Counted from the stretch's first letter, positions 33,601-42,390 are shown. The stretch: 64,000 nucleotides of DNA from Fimbriimonas ginsengisoli Gsoil 348 (GCA_945881865.1 CAMCVK010000008.1:62001-126000), one strand, 5' to 3'. Translations and numbers: made by a program. The notes: generated by a model not told the origin, from the letters alone.

Positions 33601-34890
33601 TTACTGGCCCCCGCCGTTGTTGGCTCTGTTACCCGGCGCTGGGCTACTTTGCGCGGGGGCTGCGCCCTGAAGAATCACGGTGATCAGCCGTTTTGAGTTA
33701 GCTGCCGAGCGACGCTGGGCGGCTTCGAGCGCCTTCTGAACCGATTCGATCTCCGCATCGACTTCCTTCACCGGTTTCGCATCCGCGTAAAACTGCTCCA
33801 GAAGGATGCCCCGCTGCTTCTGGAGTGCATCCAGTCTGGCGGAGAGGCTCCGAGCGTCGTTCCCGACGGTGGACGATGCGTCGGCAGCAATGTTCTGGTT
33901 GCCGGCCGCTTTTCTTGCAGCGCTTTCTTGTGCGGTTGCGGGGGCTGAGCCCGCCCCGCCAAATCCTCCGGCGCCTCCGCCGAGTGCGGTACCTGCCTGG
34001 GTGGGAGGTGTACTCGACCTAAGGGCCACTTTCGCGGCCGGATCGTCCGTCACTGGCTTCACCGTTCCGGAAGGTCCAACAAGATTCCGCAGACGCTGCA
34101 GGAGGGCTTCGGACATCTCCGGGTCGGCAGAGATCGTGAGCGTCTTGGTTTTCACTCCCCCGTTCGATAGTTCGGCGGACGCCATCACGGTCGCGCCCGC
34201 TTCCTTCACCGCCACACGCACGGCTTTCTCCTGAGCGGCAACGTCCCCGGTGACGGCTGGGCCAACGGGCCCGGCCATCGGCTCAAGGTCGAAGTTCATC
34301 GGCGGAACCGTGCCGGCGGAAGCCGTACCCGGGAGCGGTGAAACCGTTACCGGCGGAACTGATATCGGCCCGCCCGGACCGGCGCCGGCTCTCGAATCTG
34401 CTGTCACAGGGGGCGACGTCGTTGGCGCTTCCGGCGGCCCGCTGTATGTTTGTGCGGCGGTTGATTTCGACTTCACTATCGGCAGAGGCTCAGCGGCAGA
34501 CTCCACTGCCATTTTTGCGGCGTCGCTCACAGCGGCAACAGCGCTCTTTGAGCCTTCCATGGCAACGAAGTCATTTTTATTGAAGTAGGCCGGCACGAAT
34601 ACGACCGCCGTGATGGCCGCCGCAAGGCAAACCCGCACCGTCCAAACCCGAAAATTGTTCCAAAAACTCACCTTCGGCGAGTCGGTCGCCAACGCAATGA
34701 GCGTCTGCTCCATTCCCAAAACTTGGGCTCGCTTTACCTCGGTGTTCAGCACGGAGGACAGACTTCGAAGCTGGGACACTTCGGTGCGCAACTCCTCGCT
34801 TTTGGCGAGAGCGTCGTCGATCTCATGCATTCTCGCCGGCGATAACTCGCCGTCTAGGTACGCCTTTAGGTCCTCGCGCAGATCGTTTAT
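33601..34890 (-). CDS. Transmembrane anti-sigma factor with DUF4349-like outer part
   Basis: Reading from ATA 34890 gives 429 residues; the first ATG in frame is 34830. The 20 residues in between (NDLREDLKAYLDGELSP and on) are the typical start of cytoplasmic anti-sigma domains, so translation probably begins at this ATA or at CTG 34881. ATA overlaps the sigma stop as ATAA, and GGAAGGAG lies at 34901-34908, ten bases upstream. One membrane segment (about 82-103) separates the sigma-binding part from a Pro/Gly-rich outer region. A beta domain (VRVAVKEAGATVMAS) and a coiled coil (SLSARLDALQKQRGIL) follow, as in DUF4349 proteins. Confidence 0.8.
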   Translation of the reverse strand: MNDLREDLKAYLDGELSPARMHEIDDALAKSEELRTEVSQLRSLSSVLNTEVKRAQVLGMEQTLIALATDSPKVSFWNNFRVWTVRVCLAAAITAVVFVPAYFNKNDFVAMEGSKSAVAAVSDAAKMAVESAAEPLPIVKSKSTAAQTYSGPPEAPTTSPPVTADSRAGAGPGGPISVPPVTVSPLPGTASAGTVPPMNFDLEPMAGPVGPAVTGDVAAQEKAVRVAVKEAGATVMASAELSNGGVKTKTLTISADPEMSEALLQRLRNLVGPSGTVKPVTDDPAAKVALRSSTPPTQAGTALGGGAGGFGGAGSAPATAQESAARKAAGNQNIAADASSTVGNDARSLSARLDALQKQRGILLEQFYADAKPVKEVDAEIESVQKALEAAQRRSAANSKRLITVILQGAAPAQSSPAPGNRANNGGGQ

Positions 34891-35402
34891 AGGGCCACTT
34901 CTCCTTCCAGGAGGCTTTCGGCTCCGAGTTCGCGCCGAAGATGCAGAAAAGCATGGTGCAAACGAGACTTCACCGTTCCAGAAGGAATGCCCAAAATCAC
35001 GGCCGCTTCATCGTAGGTTAAGCCCTCGATTTCTCGTAGCATAACGACTTCACGGTGCTCAGCGCTCAGCTTCCCAATCGCCGTTTGGAGAAGCTGCCGG
35101 TCGATCCATCCCGAGTCGGGCGCTGGCACGGCCGGTTCCTCAGAGATTTCCAGCGACACCGCCCCAATCCGGCGCTGTCGCACCGTGCGTCGGCACTCGT
35201 TAAAGGCAATTCCAAATAGCCAAGTCTGCAATTTTGATTCTCTTCGATACTTCGGAAGGGCTTTCTGCGCGGTGAGAAACGTATCTTGCGCCACGTCGGC
35301 CGCCCACTCGACGCCAACTCGCCGAACACAAAATCGGTAAACCGACTCGTAGTGGGTTCGGGCGATGTGGGCCATGGTGAGTTCCTCGGCTTCCCCGTCC
35401 AT
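34887..35402 (-). CDS. ECF RNA polymerase sigma factor
   Basis: 171 residues from ATG 35402; the frame continues to 35567, but the extra residues do not look like a sigma factor. Region 2 runs from HIARTHYESVYRFC to LPKYRRESKLQTWLFGIAFNECRR, and region 4 has LSAEHREVVMLREIEGLTYDEAAVILGIPSGTVKSRLHHA in separate helices of the helix-turn-helix. The downstream gene is its membrane-bound anti-sigma factor, overlapping by four bases, and PAP2 follows; the set should respond to an envelope signal. Confidence 0.92.
   Translation of the reverse strand: MDGEAEELTMAHIARTHYESVYRFCVRRVGVEWAADVAQDTFLTAQKALPKYRRESKLQTWLFGIAFNECRRTVRQRRIGAVSLEISEEPAVPAPDSGWIDRQLLQTAIGKLSAEHREVVMLREIEGLTYDEAAVILGIPSGTVKSRLHHAFLHLRRELGAESLLEGEVAL
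34901..34908 (-). promoter_or_regulatory. Shine-Dalgarno GGAAGGAG inside sigma gene end
   Basis: Lies ten bases before ATA 34890 and well away from the first ATG (34830), so it supports initiation in the ATAA overlap rather than at the ATG. Confidence 0.55.
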
Positions 35403-35479
35403 CCGATTGTCAGAAGATAAGTGCACGGCGGTGACGTAAACGTTCAACGGCTGAACGAAGTTACGAAGACAATTATGAG

Positions 35480-36355
35480 TTAGCGAAGCCCCAGCGCAAC
35501 CAGCAGATCGGAATCTGGGCTCCAATCCTTGATGAATCGGCCTTTCGTCCCAACATCCACCGTCCACGGAATGCTAAAGCCAACCATGGCCTCCCGCACC
35601 GCCCGGACGTAGGCGAGCCGCGCCGTACGGTTCGCGCCGAGGTCGCCGGAGAACCCAAGGCAGACCACCGGTACCCGGTTCCGCTTCCGCCAAGCATCCA
35701 CTTGCGCCACCTGAAGACGAATTTTCTCCGCGTCCCAACGTTCCCGCCCGTACTGAACGATCTCCAGTTTTTCGGCATCCGTCGCGTCCGGGAGGAGGCC
35801 GGCGACGAGCTTTGGTGAGGAAGGAAACGGCAGCTTGCTGAATACCGATTTTTCTTCTACCGGCGCGGTGAGGCGTTCCGGCGAGGCGAACCGAAAACCG
35901 TGCACCAAGTTGGCTTCTCCTCTCGGTCGGCTGTCTTGGGTCGGCAAAGACCCGTCTGCGAGGCCAACGATGAATGTGTGGGTCGGCAGTTCCATCCGGG
36001 CATCGGCGAGGAGCCGCCAGAACTCAGCCATCTTTTCTGGATCCGTGGGGCAATTGAATTCTGGAAAAACCCAATCCGGGTTGCTGCCTCGCAGCACGCT
36101 CGCCTCTTCCGGCTCGAGCCGAAAACGAACGGAAAGTTGCCGCTGGCGAAATCTCTCAAGCAGTTTGGTGAGCTCGCCGGCCTCGCCAGACAAACCCACG
36201 CTCTTGAATCCGCTCTTTTGAATCGAATCCAGCAAGGCATCTTCCGAGTTCAGCGTGACGGCCGGGGACGAAAGGGCCAAATTCATCCGATCAAGGCGGG
36301 CGGGCGGGACGCGGGACTGCGCTAGGACCCAACCGATTGCGACCAATGCCAGCAC
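35480..36355 (-). CDS. Exported protein, possibly GH5/cellulase-like
   Basis: 291 residues from GTG 36355. A short signal peptide or anchor (MLALVAIGWVLAQ) precedes an alpha/beta pattern. The last 70 residues (VPVVCLGFSGDL, then a Tyr-rich helix and FSIPWTVDV, ending SPDSDLLVALGL) resemble the end of GH5 cellulase barrels, where an enzyme would have a catalytic Glu in the 'GEFG' strand. Here that strand reads LGFSGD, so the nucleophile seems to be missing and activity is doubtful. TAACCT lies six bases before the start. Confidence 0.55.
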   Translation of the reverse strand: MLALVAIGWVLAQSRVPPARLDRMNLALSSPAVTLNSEDALLDSIQKSGFKSVGLSGEAGELTKLLERFRQRQLSVRFRLEPEEASVLRGSNPDWVFPEFNCPTDPEKMAEFWRLLADARMELPTHTFIVGLADGSLPTQDSRPRGEANLVHGFRFASPERLTAPVEEKSVFSKLPFPSSPKLVAGLLPDATDAEKLEIVQYGRERWDAEKIRLQVAQVDAWRKRNRVPVVCLGFSGDLGANRTARLAYVRAVREAMVGFSIPWTVDVGTKGRFIKDWSPDSDLLVALGLR

Positions 36356-36361
36356 CCCGCA

Positions 36362-36367
36362 AGGTTA
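36362..36367 (-). promoter_or_regulatory. -10 box TAACCT, leaderless GTG start
   Basis: Read on the minus strand, TAACCT ends six bases before GTG 36355. Confidence 0.5.
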
Positions 36368-36386
36368 CCGTGGGCAGATTCGGTGA

Positions 36387-36392
36387 GATAAT
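36387..36392 (+). promoter_or_regulatory. -10-like box GATAAT, leaderless start
   Basis: GATAAT ends six bases before ATG 36399. Confidence 0.5.
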
Positions 36393-36398
36393 AAGGTC

Positions 36399-36701
36399 AT
36401 GGATGCAGCACCCACCGATTGGCTTGCGGCCGGTGGGGCATTCACGATGATCTTCATCCAGACTATCGTGTGCGCAGCGGTCGGCGCGTTTGCCGCGTTC
36501 CGAGTGGGTGCTGCCACAAACGCCGAAGCCGATGGCTGCCTGCTCGCGATTACCAATATCATCTTAGCAATTGTCGGAGCCGGGATCGGCTACTTCGTCG
36601 CGCCGTATCCGATGTTCGTTTTTACCGCGATGCTTGGCTCGGCGGCCCTTCCGAGCATCGCCACCGCCATCTTGGCGAAGCGTATGCGAAAGGGCCGTTA
36701 G
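36399..36701 (+). CDS. Small membrane protein of unknown function
   Basis: 100 residues with three hydrophobic stretches (about 12-35, 45-65, 68-90) and a basic tail AKRMRKGR. No family recognised. The gene is divergent from the GH5-like gene (43 bases between starts) and ends seven bases before the metY stop on the other strand. Confidence 0.6.
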   Translation: MDAAPTDWLAAGGAFTMIFIQTIVCAAVGAFAAFRVGAATNAEADGCLLAITNIILAIVGAGIGYFVAPYPMFVFTAMLGSAALPSIATAILAKRMRKGR

Positions 36702-36708
36702 GAGAGTC

Positions 36709-38016
36709 TTACTGGCTCGCGCGCAGCGCCTGGTCGAGGTCGGCCAGGATGTCGTTGCCGTTTTCGATACCAATCGAAAGCCGCACGAAGTCGGGCGAAA
36801 CCCCCGCCGAAAGCTGCTCGGCCTCGGTGAGCTGCTGATGCGTAGTGCTTGCCGGATGAATTACCAGCGACTTCGCATCGCCGATGTTGGCAACGTGCGA
36901 GAAGATCTGAAGCGAATCAATGAACTTGATCGCCGCCGGCTTGCCGCCCTTAATGCCAAACCCGAGAAGCGCGCCGTACAGGCCGCGGTGGAAGTACTTC
37001 TTCGCCTCGTCGTGGTTCGCGGTGCCTGGCAGACCCGGGTAGTTCACCCAGGAAACGAGCGGGTGCGAGCTCAAGAACTCCGCAACGCGCAGGGCGTTCT
37101 CCGAGTGTCGCTCCATGCGAAGGTGTAGCGTTTCGAGCCCTTGCGTCAGCAGGAAGCTGTTGAATGGGCTGAGCGCGGCACCGGTGTCGCGAAGTCCCTG
37201 AACTCGCGCTTTCAAGCCGAACGCCACGTTCCCCAGACCCGGAAAATTGCCGAAGACTTCCCAGAATTTCAGGCCGTGGTAACTCGGGTCCGGCCCGGTG
37301 AAGTTCGCAAAGCGGCCGGAGCCGTAATCGAAGTTCCCACCGTCGACCAAAACACCGCCAATGGTGGTTCCGTGGCCGCCAATGAATTTCGTCGCGGAGT
37401 GCACGATCACGTTTGCGCCGTGCTCGAACGGCTTCATCAAGAACGGGGTGGCCGAGGTGTTGTCGATGACGAGTGGGACGTGGTGGGCCTGCGCGATCTT
37501 GCTAACCTGCTCGAACGGGAAGACATCCCACTTAGGGTTGCCGATGGTCTCACCAAAAATAAGGCGGGTCTTCTCGTTGATGTGCCGCTCGAAGTTGCTC
37601 GGGTCTGAAGGATCGACGAAGTGGACCTTGATGCCGTATTTCGGCAGCGTGTAGTGGAACAGGTTGTAGGTGCCGCCGTAGAGCGATGTGGACGAGATGA
37701 TTTCGTCGCCGACTTCGGCAAGGTTTGTGATCGCGAGAACTTCCGCCGCTTGGCCGCTTGCGGTCGCGACCGCGTGCGAGCCGCCTTCCAACTGGGCGAT
37801 TCGCGTCTCGAAGACCGCCGTCGTCGGGTTCATGATTCGGGTGTAGATGTTCCCGAACTCCTGAAGCGCAAACAGACGCGCCGCGTGCGCCGCGTCATCA
37901 AACACATAACTTGTCGTCTGATAGATGGGAACGGCGCGGGATTTCGTCGTCGGATCAACCGATTGCCCGCCGTGAAGGGCAAGGGTTTCAAAACTTTGGC
38001 GGATAGCGTCGCTCAT
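36709..38016 (-). CDS. metY: O-acetylhomoserine aminocarboxypropyltransferase
   Basis: 435 residues, the length typical of MetY, which makes homocysteine directly from O-acetylhomoserine and sulfide. PLP motifs: [54 protein letters not shown] and [16 protein letters not shown] with the PLP lysine. The long loop with GPDPSYHGL distinguishes it from cystathionine gamma-synthase. The 266-base upstream region contains no SAM riboswitch that I could recognise. Confidence 0.94.
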   Translation of the reverse strand: MSDAIRQSFETLALHGGQSVDPTTKSRAVPIYQTTSYVFDDAAHAARLFALQEFGNIYTRIMNPTTAVFETRIAQLEGGSHAVATASGQAAEVLAITNLAEVGDEIISSTSLYGGTYNLFHYTLPKYGIKVHFVDPSDPSNFERHINEKTRLIFGETIGNPKWDVFPFEQVSKIAQAHHVPLVIDNTSATPFLMKPFEHGANVIVHSATKFIGGHGTTIGGVLVDGGNFDYGSGRFANFTGPDPSYHGLKFWEVFGNFPGLGNVAFGLKARVQGLRDTGAALSPFNSFLLTQGLETLHLRMERHSENALRVAEFLSSHPLVSWVNYPGLPGTANHDEAKKYFHRGLYGALLGFGIKGGKPAAIKFIDSLQIFSHVANIGDAKSLVIHPASTTHQQLTEAEQLSAGVSPDFVRLSIGIENGNDILADLDQALRASQ

Positions 38017-38282
38017 AGCACTCTAGCTAACCACCTAACGCCGGCACTCTGCGGAAAACGGAAGGGCCTGAGGCAAACTGACTCTAAATCAGAAGATGCA
38101 TCTGGTGATCAGAGGGGAAAGCTTTCGATTTGGCGCGTCGAAGTCGCAAGATTCCTTGCATTTCGCGAAAATCGCCACAAATATCACAACATTCGGCAAT
38201 ATGACCATACAGATATCCAAAGTGTTTGATATGGTGTAGTGATCCGGCCATTTCCTCGTGAACTGATGCCGGTGGAGAAACT
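38017..38282. other. Intergenic region between metY and pilin-like gene
   Basis: The longest gene-free stretch in the window. It has an AT-richer centre (about 38160-38235) that may hold the pilin promoter, and a strong ribosome site GGTGGAG at 38271-38277, five bases before ATG 38283. A small hairpin on the metY side (CTGA/TCAG) is the only structure noticed; no riboswitch signature was found on either strand. Confidence 0.5.
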
Positions 38283-39290
38283 ATGCCTGTTCGAAATCAT
38301 TCAAAAAGCGGTTTTACGCTGATCGAACTTCTCGTCGTCATCGCGATCATCGCGATCCTTGCCGCCATCCTCTTCCCCGTTTTCGCCCAGGCGAAAGCTG
38401 CGGCTAAGAAGTCGGTCGCCCTTAGCAACACGAAGCAGAGCGGAACCGGCGTGCTTCTTTACGCGGGAGACAACGACGATACGTTCCCGCTGATGCACGC
38501 GATTGACTCGGTCACCGGCACCTACCTTCACACCGCAGGTACTTCGCCGTCCTACCGACTCCACTCGGTTCCGGCCGGCTGGGGCCCGAACGCCGCATTC
38601 CGAGACACCGACGCCGTCGCTTGGCACAACAGCGTGTTCCCGTACACCAAGAACTACGGCATCTTCACCGCTTCTGGGCTGAACACCTACACCGCAGGCT
38701 TCACCTATCCGGCAGGTTCAGAAGGGCTTCCGACCACCGGACTTAGCGCCAACGGCCTTCTCAACGGTTATCCGGCAACCGCTGTCGCGCGAAGCAGCCA
38801 GCTTCCGCTTCTGACGTGGGCTAACGGAAAAGAGGCTTACCGAGGCTACGGATACACGGCGGTTTACCTCCGCTGCAACATCGTAGGCACTCCTGGCAAT
38901 CCGGCACCGGCTTGCGTCTTCAACCCAGGCGGCGCCCCGCAGGCTGGCCTTCCGGAGCGAACCCGACAGGACACCTACGAGTTCACCTTCGTTCCTTCGA
39001 ACGACACCAGTTGGGTGTTCGGTGACGGTTGGATCGTAGTCCATGCCGACTCATCCGCTAAGTTCTTCAAGCAGCCGAAGTCCGGTCTAAACACGTCGTC
39101 GCGCACCATGCCTGGCTATGAGTACTCGACGATCGCGCAGGGCGCAACGATCGAGGGCGGCAACGTCTCGCTTCCGGCTCGCTGCGTCTCTGGCAGCTCG
39201 GCTCCGGCCTACCTCAGCTATTTCCGACCCGACTCCGAGTTCAACTATGCGCTCGGTGGCACTGCGGACCGACGCGCATGCAACCCGTAA
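38283..39290 (+). CDS. Type-IV-pilin-like (DUF1559-type) secreted protein
   Basis: 335 residues. The prepilin leader SGFTLIELLVVIAIIAIL has the Gly-Phe cleavage site and Glu5, followed by FPVFAQAKAAAKKS. The C-terminal part is a strand-rich globular domain with the D-G-near-end pattern (FGDGWIVVHADSSAKFF) related to the H-X9-DG signature. Such proteins are expanded in Planctomycetes and Armatimonadota; they are processed by prepilin peptidase and displayed on or outside the membrane. A paralogue lies at 44545-45333. The start has a good Shine-Dalgarno site. The stop overlaps the next small lipoprotein gene. Confidence 0.9.
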   Translation: MPVRNHSKSGFTLIELLVVIAIIAILAAILFPVFAQAKAAAKKSVALSNTKQSGTGVLLYAGDNDDTFPLMHAIDSVTGTYLHTAGTSPSYRLHSVPAGWGPNAAFRDTDAVAWHNSVFPYTKNYGIFTASGLNTYTAGFTYPAGSEGLPTTGLSANGLLNGYPATAVARSSQLPLLTWANGKEAYRGYGYTAVYLRCNIVGTPGNPAPACVFNPGGAPQAGLPERTRQDTYEFTFVPSNDTSWVFGDGWIVVHADSSAKFFKQPKSGLNTSSRTMPGYEYSTIAQGATIEGGNVSLPARCVSGSSAPAYLSYFRPDSEFNYALGGTADRRACNP

Positions 39291-39454
39291 GCAAGTGGTT
39301 CCTCGGCGCCCTGCTCTTGGGTCTCCTCCTCGCGGGTTGCGAGGGGGGAACTCCCGAGAATAAGGGCGACAAGGCTCCGGCGCCTGACGCCGCCGCCACG
39401 AAAGAAGCCGGTGCCGCCGCACAACCTGTGCGAGGCGGATCGGACTCGAACTAA
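39278..39454 (+). CDS. Small lipoprotein (58 residues)
   Basis: ATG 39278 lies inside the last codons of the pilin-like gene (13-base overlap, different frame) and the frame closes at TAA 39452-39454. The product opens MQPVSKWFLGALLLGLLLAG and then Cys21, a perfect lipobox LLAGC. The rest is Ala/Pro/Lys-rich and probably unfolded (GGTPENKGDKAPAP). Very short, Ala-rich lipoproteins next to pilin-like genes may be accessory or pure surface tethers. Two hairpins follow directly. Confidence 0.7.
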   Translation: MQPVSKWFLGALLLGLLLAGCEGGTPENKGDKAPAPDAAATKEAGAAAQPVRGGSDSN

Positions 39455-39480
39455 CTGTAGGCGTAACTCACGCCTACAGT
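39454..39480 (+). terminator. First of two tandem hairpins after the lipoprotein gene
   Basis: ACTGTAGGCGT 39454-39464 pairs perfectly with ACGCCTACAGT 39470-39480, loop AACTC. The first base belongs to the stop codon. No T-run follows. Confidence 0.55.
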
Positions 39481-39485
39481 CGATT

Positions 39486-39510
39486 GGGGAGGCAGCATTG
39501 CTGCCTCCCC
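39486..39510 (+). terminator. Second tandem hairpin, before pgk
   Basis: GGGGAGGCAGC 39486-39496 pairs perfectly with GCTGCCTCCCC 39500-39510, loop ATT, followed by ATCTATCGTTTTCG. With the first hairpin it likely ends the pilin-lipoprotein transcript. Confidence 0.7.
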
Positions 39511-39552
39511 ATCTATCGTTTTCGCCCGCCGGAGTAGCGACAAGGCGAAAGG

Positions 39553-39558
39553 TAATCT
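39553..39558 (+). promoter_or_regulatory. -10 box TAATCT, leaderless start of pgk
   Basis: TAATCT ends seven bases before ATG 39566. Confidence 0.5.
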
Positions 39559-39565
39559 TGGCGCG

Positions 39566-40741
39566 ATGTCGCTCAACAAGAAAACGATTGACCAACTCGA
39601 CGCTTCCGGCAAGCGCGTTCTCGTTCGATGCGATTTCAACGTTCCGCTAGAGAACGGCGTCATCACCGATGACCGCCGAATCGAAGGCGCTCTGCCCACC
39701 ATCAAGCGGTTGATTGAGCAAGGGGCCGTTGTCATCCTGGCGAGCCACTTGGGTCGGCCGAAAGGCATCACCCCCGAATTCTCCTTGGCCCCGGTTGCGG
39801 CCCGATTGACCGAACTGCTGGGCAAAGATGTCCCGCTCCTCCCAGATTGCGTCGGCCCCGAAGTGGAGGCCGCTATCTCCGCCGCAAAGCCCGGCGATGT
39901 GCTTCTTCTTGAGAACGTCCGGTTCCACCCCGAAGAAGAAAAGAATGACCCGGCGTTCGCGGCTCAGCTTGCTGCGCTTGCCGACGTGTTTGTGAACGAC
40001 GCCTTTGGCACCGCCCACCGGGCCCACGCCAGTACTGAAGGCGTGGCCCGTCTACTTCCCGCCTACGCCGGATATCTCATCCAGAAGGAGATTGAGCATC
40101 TCGGAGTCGTCGTCGAAAACCCAGCTCGGCCGTTCGTCGCGATTATGGGCGGAAGCAAGGTCAAGGACAAGATCGCCCTCATCGACAACCTCCTGCCGAA
40201 GGTCGACAAGCTCTTAGTCGGTGGAGGCATGACCTACACCTTTTTGAAAGCCCAAGGACTCGAGATCGGCAAATCCATCCTGGATGCGACCAGCATCGAC
40301 TACGCCGCTCAGCTTTTGCGAGACCACGCCGACAAGATCGTGCTTCCGACCGACGTCGTGATTTCGGATAAGTTCGCCGAAGACGCGGTAACGAACGTTG
40401 TCTCGGTATACGAGATTCCGGCAGATCAGGAAGGGCTTGACATCGGCCCGGAGACCAGCGCGCATTTTGCGGCGATCATCAAGACCGCCGGAACCGTTCT
40501 GTGGAACGGCCCGGTCGGCGTTTTTGAACTTACGCCGTTCATGGCCGGCACGCGCGCCGTTGCCGAAGCGATGGCGGAAAGCAACGGCGTTACGATCGTG
40601 GGCGGCGGGGATTCGGCGGCGGCAGTCGAGAAGTTCGGCCTCGCCGATAAAATGACCCACGTGAGCACCGGCGGCGGCGCTAGCCTAGAGTTTTTGGAAG
40701 GAAAGACGCTGCCGGGAATCGCGGCGTTGCTCGATGCCTGA
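39566..40741 (+). CDS. pgk: Phosphoglycerate kinase
   Basis: 391 residues. Pgk moves phosphate from 1,3-bisphosphoglycerate to ADP. RVLVRCDFNVPLENG, SHLGRPKG and the basic-patch ENVRFHPEEE lie in the N-domain; the hinge has IMGGSKVKDKI; the C-domain has VGGGMTYTFLKAQG, WNGPVGVFE and VGGGDSAAAVEKFG. gapA and tpiA are not adjacent. A TGATG overlap couples it to the deacetylase-like gene downstream. Confidence 0.97.
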   Translation: MSLNKKTIDQLDASGKRVLVRCDFNVPLENGVITDDRRIEGALPTIKRLIEQGAVVILASHLGRPKGITPEFSLAPVAARLTELLGKDVPLLPDCVGPEVEAAISAAKPGDVLLLENVRFHPEEEKNDPAFAAQLAALADVFVNDAFGTAHRAHASTEGVARLLPAYAGYLIQKEIEHLGVVVENPARPFVAIMGGSKVKDKIALIDNLLPKVDKLLVGGGMTYTFLKAQGLEIGKSILDATSIDYAAQLLRDHADKIVLPTDVVISDKFAEDAVTNVVSVYEIPADQEGLDIGPETSAHFAAIIKTAGTVLWNGPVGVFELTPFMAGTRAVAEAMAESNGVTIVGGGDSAAAVEKFGLADKMTHVSTGGGASLEFLEGKTLPGIAALLDA

Positions 40742-41397
40742 TGTACCTGTGCATCCGGGTTGATTTGGACTACGTTCCGTGGGACACGCCGGACGCCGTC
40801 GAGTACGGTCATGGCGAGCCCGCTATGCTACTGCGCACTCTTGAGCTCGCGAAGACGATGGGGCTAAAGCTGCATTTCTTCGCGTCAAATCGCGTCCTTC
40901 GCGCCTTTCCCGCAACCGCCGAGGTCGTACTCGGCGAGGGTCACGACCTGGACTGGCTGTGCAAGCACCCCGAAAACGCCTCGGAGCGATTCGCCGAAGC
41001 AACCCGACTCTTTGCCGAGCAGAAGAACGAAATCCAGGGCCTCGCCCTGAAGGCCGGATGGCCGGAAGACTCGCCGGGTTTTCCCGGACTTGAGAGCCTT
41101 CGGTTTATTAGCGGCACGGGTTCCTGCGCCCCCGGCATCCCGTTCTTCCCCGTTGAGTTCAAATCGATTCGACAGGCCAGCCAAACCGGCCTCACGGCAA
41201 GGGCTTGGACGGATTCGATGAAGAAGAACATCCGCGACTGCGCGACGCGCGATCGGGGCATGACGCTCTCGGTGCGACCTCAGGTAATGGCGAAGTACGA
41301 CCCGAAGCTCATTCACCTCAAGGAGATCGCCGTCATGGCGAAAGCGGTCGAAATTCCGGTCGTAACGCTTCGCCAGCTGGTTAACGCAGCGAAATGA
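40741..41397 (+). CDS. Polysaccharide deacetylase-like protein
   Basis: 218 residues with a NodB-homology outline: an early Asp pair (IRVDLDYVPWDTP), a His motif in GHDLDWLCKHPENASE, and a late strand-His region (GMTLSVRPQVMA). The His pair is spaced wider than in active enzymes (H-x7-H), and several canonical residues are not obvious, so it may be a degenerate or differently specialised member. It starts inside the pgk stop codon (TGATG). It overlaps the opposite DUF4380 gene by 17 bases at the 3' end. Confidence 0.6.
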   Translation: MYLCIRVDLDYVPWDTPDAVEYGHGEPAMLLRTLELAKTMGLKLHFFASNRVLRAFPATAEVVLGEGHDLDWLCKHPENASERFAEATRLFAEQKNEIQGLALKAGWPEDSPGFPGLESLRFISGTGSCAPGIPFFPVEFKSIRQASQTGLTARAWTDSMKKNIRDCATRDRGMTLSVRPQVMAKYDPKLIHLKEIAVMAKAVEIPVVTLRQLVNAAK

Positions 41398-42244
41398 CTT
41401 CCCACTCAACGCGCTGGGACATGCTCTTGCCCGGGGCAATCCGGCGAAGCGGCGTGCAAAGTTCTAACTCGGCGTAGCGTGTGCTGTCGCGAGTCGAGCT
41501 GACTTGCTGGGCACGACCACGATCTGGGTAGACGCCACTTGCCTCGAACCGGGACCGCATGACGAACCGCATGTTTGCCCGCTCGGCCGCAACGTATCCG
41601 GCAAGCGCTCCACCGGTATAGCTCACGGTTTGCCGGGGATTGCTTCGAACGCGAAGCTCCGCTCCCGTGCTTGTTTCATAGGCCGAGTTGTCGATGTCCT
41701 GCAAGATTGCGTAACCCTTGGGATAAAGGGGCGACTTTTCGATCGGCAGAATCACCGCGTCGGGCTCTGCAACCTGGGCGACCTGCCAAATCGACATTTC
41801 GATGATCTTGTTGCCGACGTTGGTCAGTTTGTTTTCGAACCGAGCCAAGCTCGTTTTGGGGTCGAGAGTTACTCGGCGCTCCAGCCGCACGTTGTACTTC
41901 TTGCTCACCGGGCTACGGGCAACAAAGCCGTTCGCGAGAAGGGTGACGTCGTACCCAGAGCCGTCGAGATCTGGGTCGGGCGGCCAGCCCCAAAGGCTTT
42001 CCGGTGCCAGCCAAAGTTTGTCTCCGCCAAAGTTAGCCCATTCACCGGGTTTTCGCGGAGCGTTTAGATTTCGCCAAAGCAGATTCGGGCCTTCAAGCGG
42101 TCCGTAGTAGATAACGCGGCCGGTTGTCCGCCAATAGGAAAGTTTATAGCTCTTGTTCTTAAGAGTTACGACTTCGGTCAACAGTTTTGTTTCCCGCCTT
42201 ATCGCTTGCTCGGTAAGGAGCATAGCCATTGTCGCAACCAGCAC
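41381..42244 (-). CDS. DUF4380-like, galactose-mutarotase-fold protein
   Basis: 287 residues from GTG 42244 (ATG 42229 possible). The motifs GEWANFGGDKLWLAPE and WGWPPDPDLDGSGYDV are typical of DUF4380, a beta-sandwich related to aldose epimerases; VTLDPKTSLARFENKLTN follows. The first residues (MLVATMAMLLTEQA) may be a weak signal peptide. Family members lie near sugar-degradation genes, with no confirmed activity. No clear ribosome site. Confidence 0.75.
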   Translation of the reverse strand: MLVATMAMLLTEQAIRRETKLLTEVVTLKNKSYKLSYWRTTGRVIYYGPLEGPNLLWRNLNAPRKPGEWANFGGDKLWLAPESLWGWPPDPDLDGSGYDVTLLANGFVARSPVSKKYNVRLERRVTLDPKTSLARFENKLTNVGNKIIEMSIWQVAQVAEPDAVILPIEKSPLYPKGYAILQDIDNSAYETSTGAELRVRSNPRQTVSYTGGALAGYVAAERANMRFVMRSRFEASGVYPDRGRAQQVSSTRDSTRYAELELCTPLRRIAPGKSMSQRVEWEVISLR

Positions 42245-42390
42245 ACACGAAGGTTAACCGACGATTAAGTGCCCCGGCTATCACCTTTTTGGGTGTCTCT
42301 CTTTCCCGTACAACTATCTGGAGCAAACCGTGGGTGCGCCAAAAGTCTCTTTCTACCGGTGCATTCCTCGCAAAAACGGAATCCCTCCGA

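Noticed and set aside
38017-38282. SAM riboswitch upstream of metY
   Set aside because: None of the conserved core sequences of SAM-I, SAM-II or SAH riboswitches that I know was found on the minus strand.
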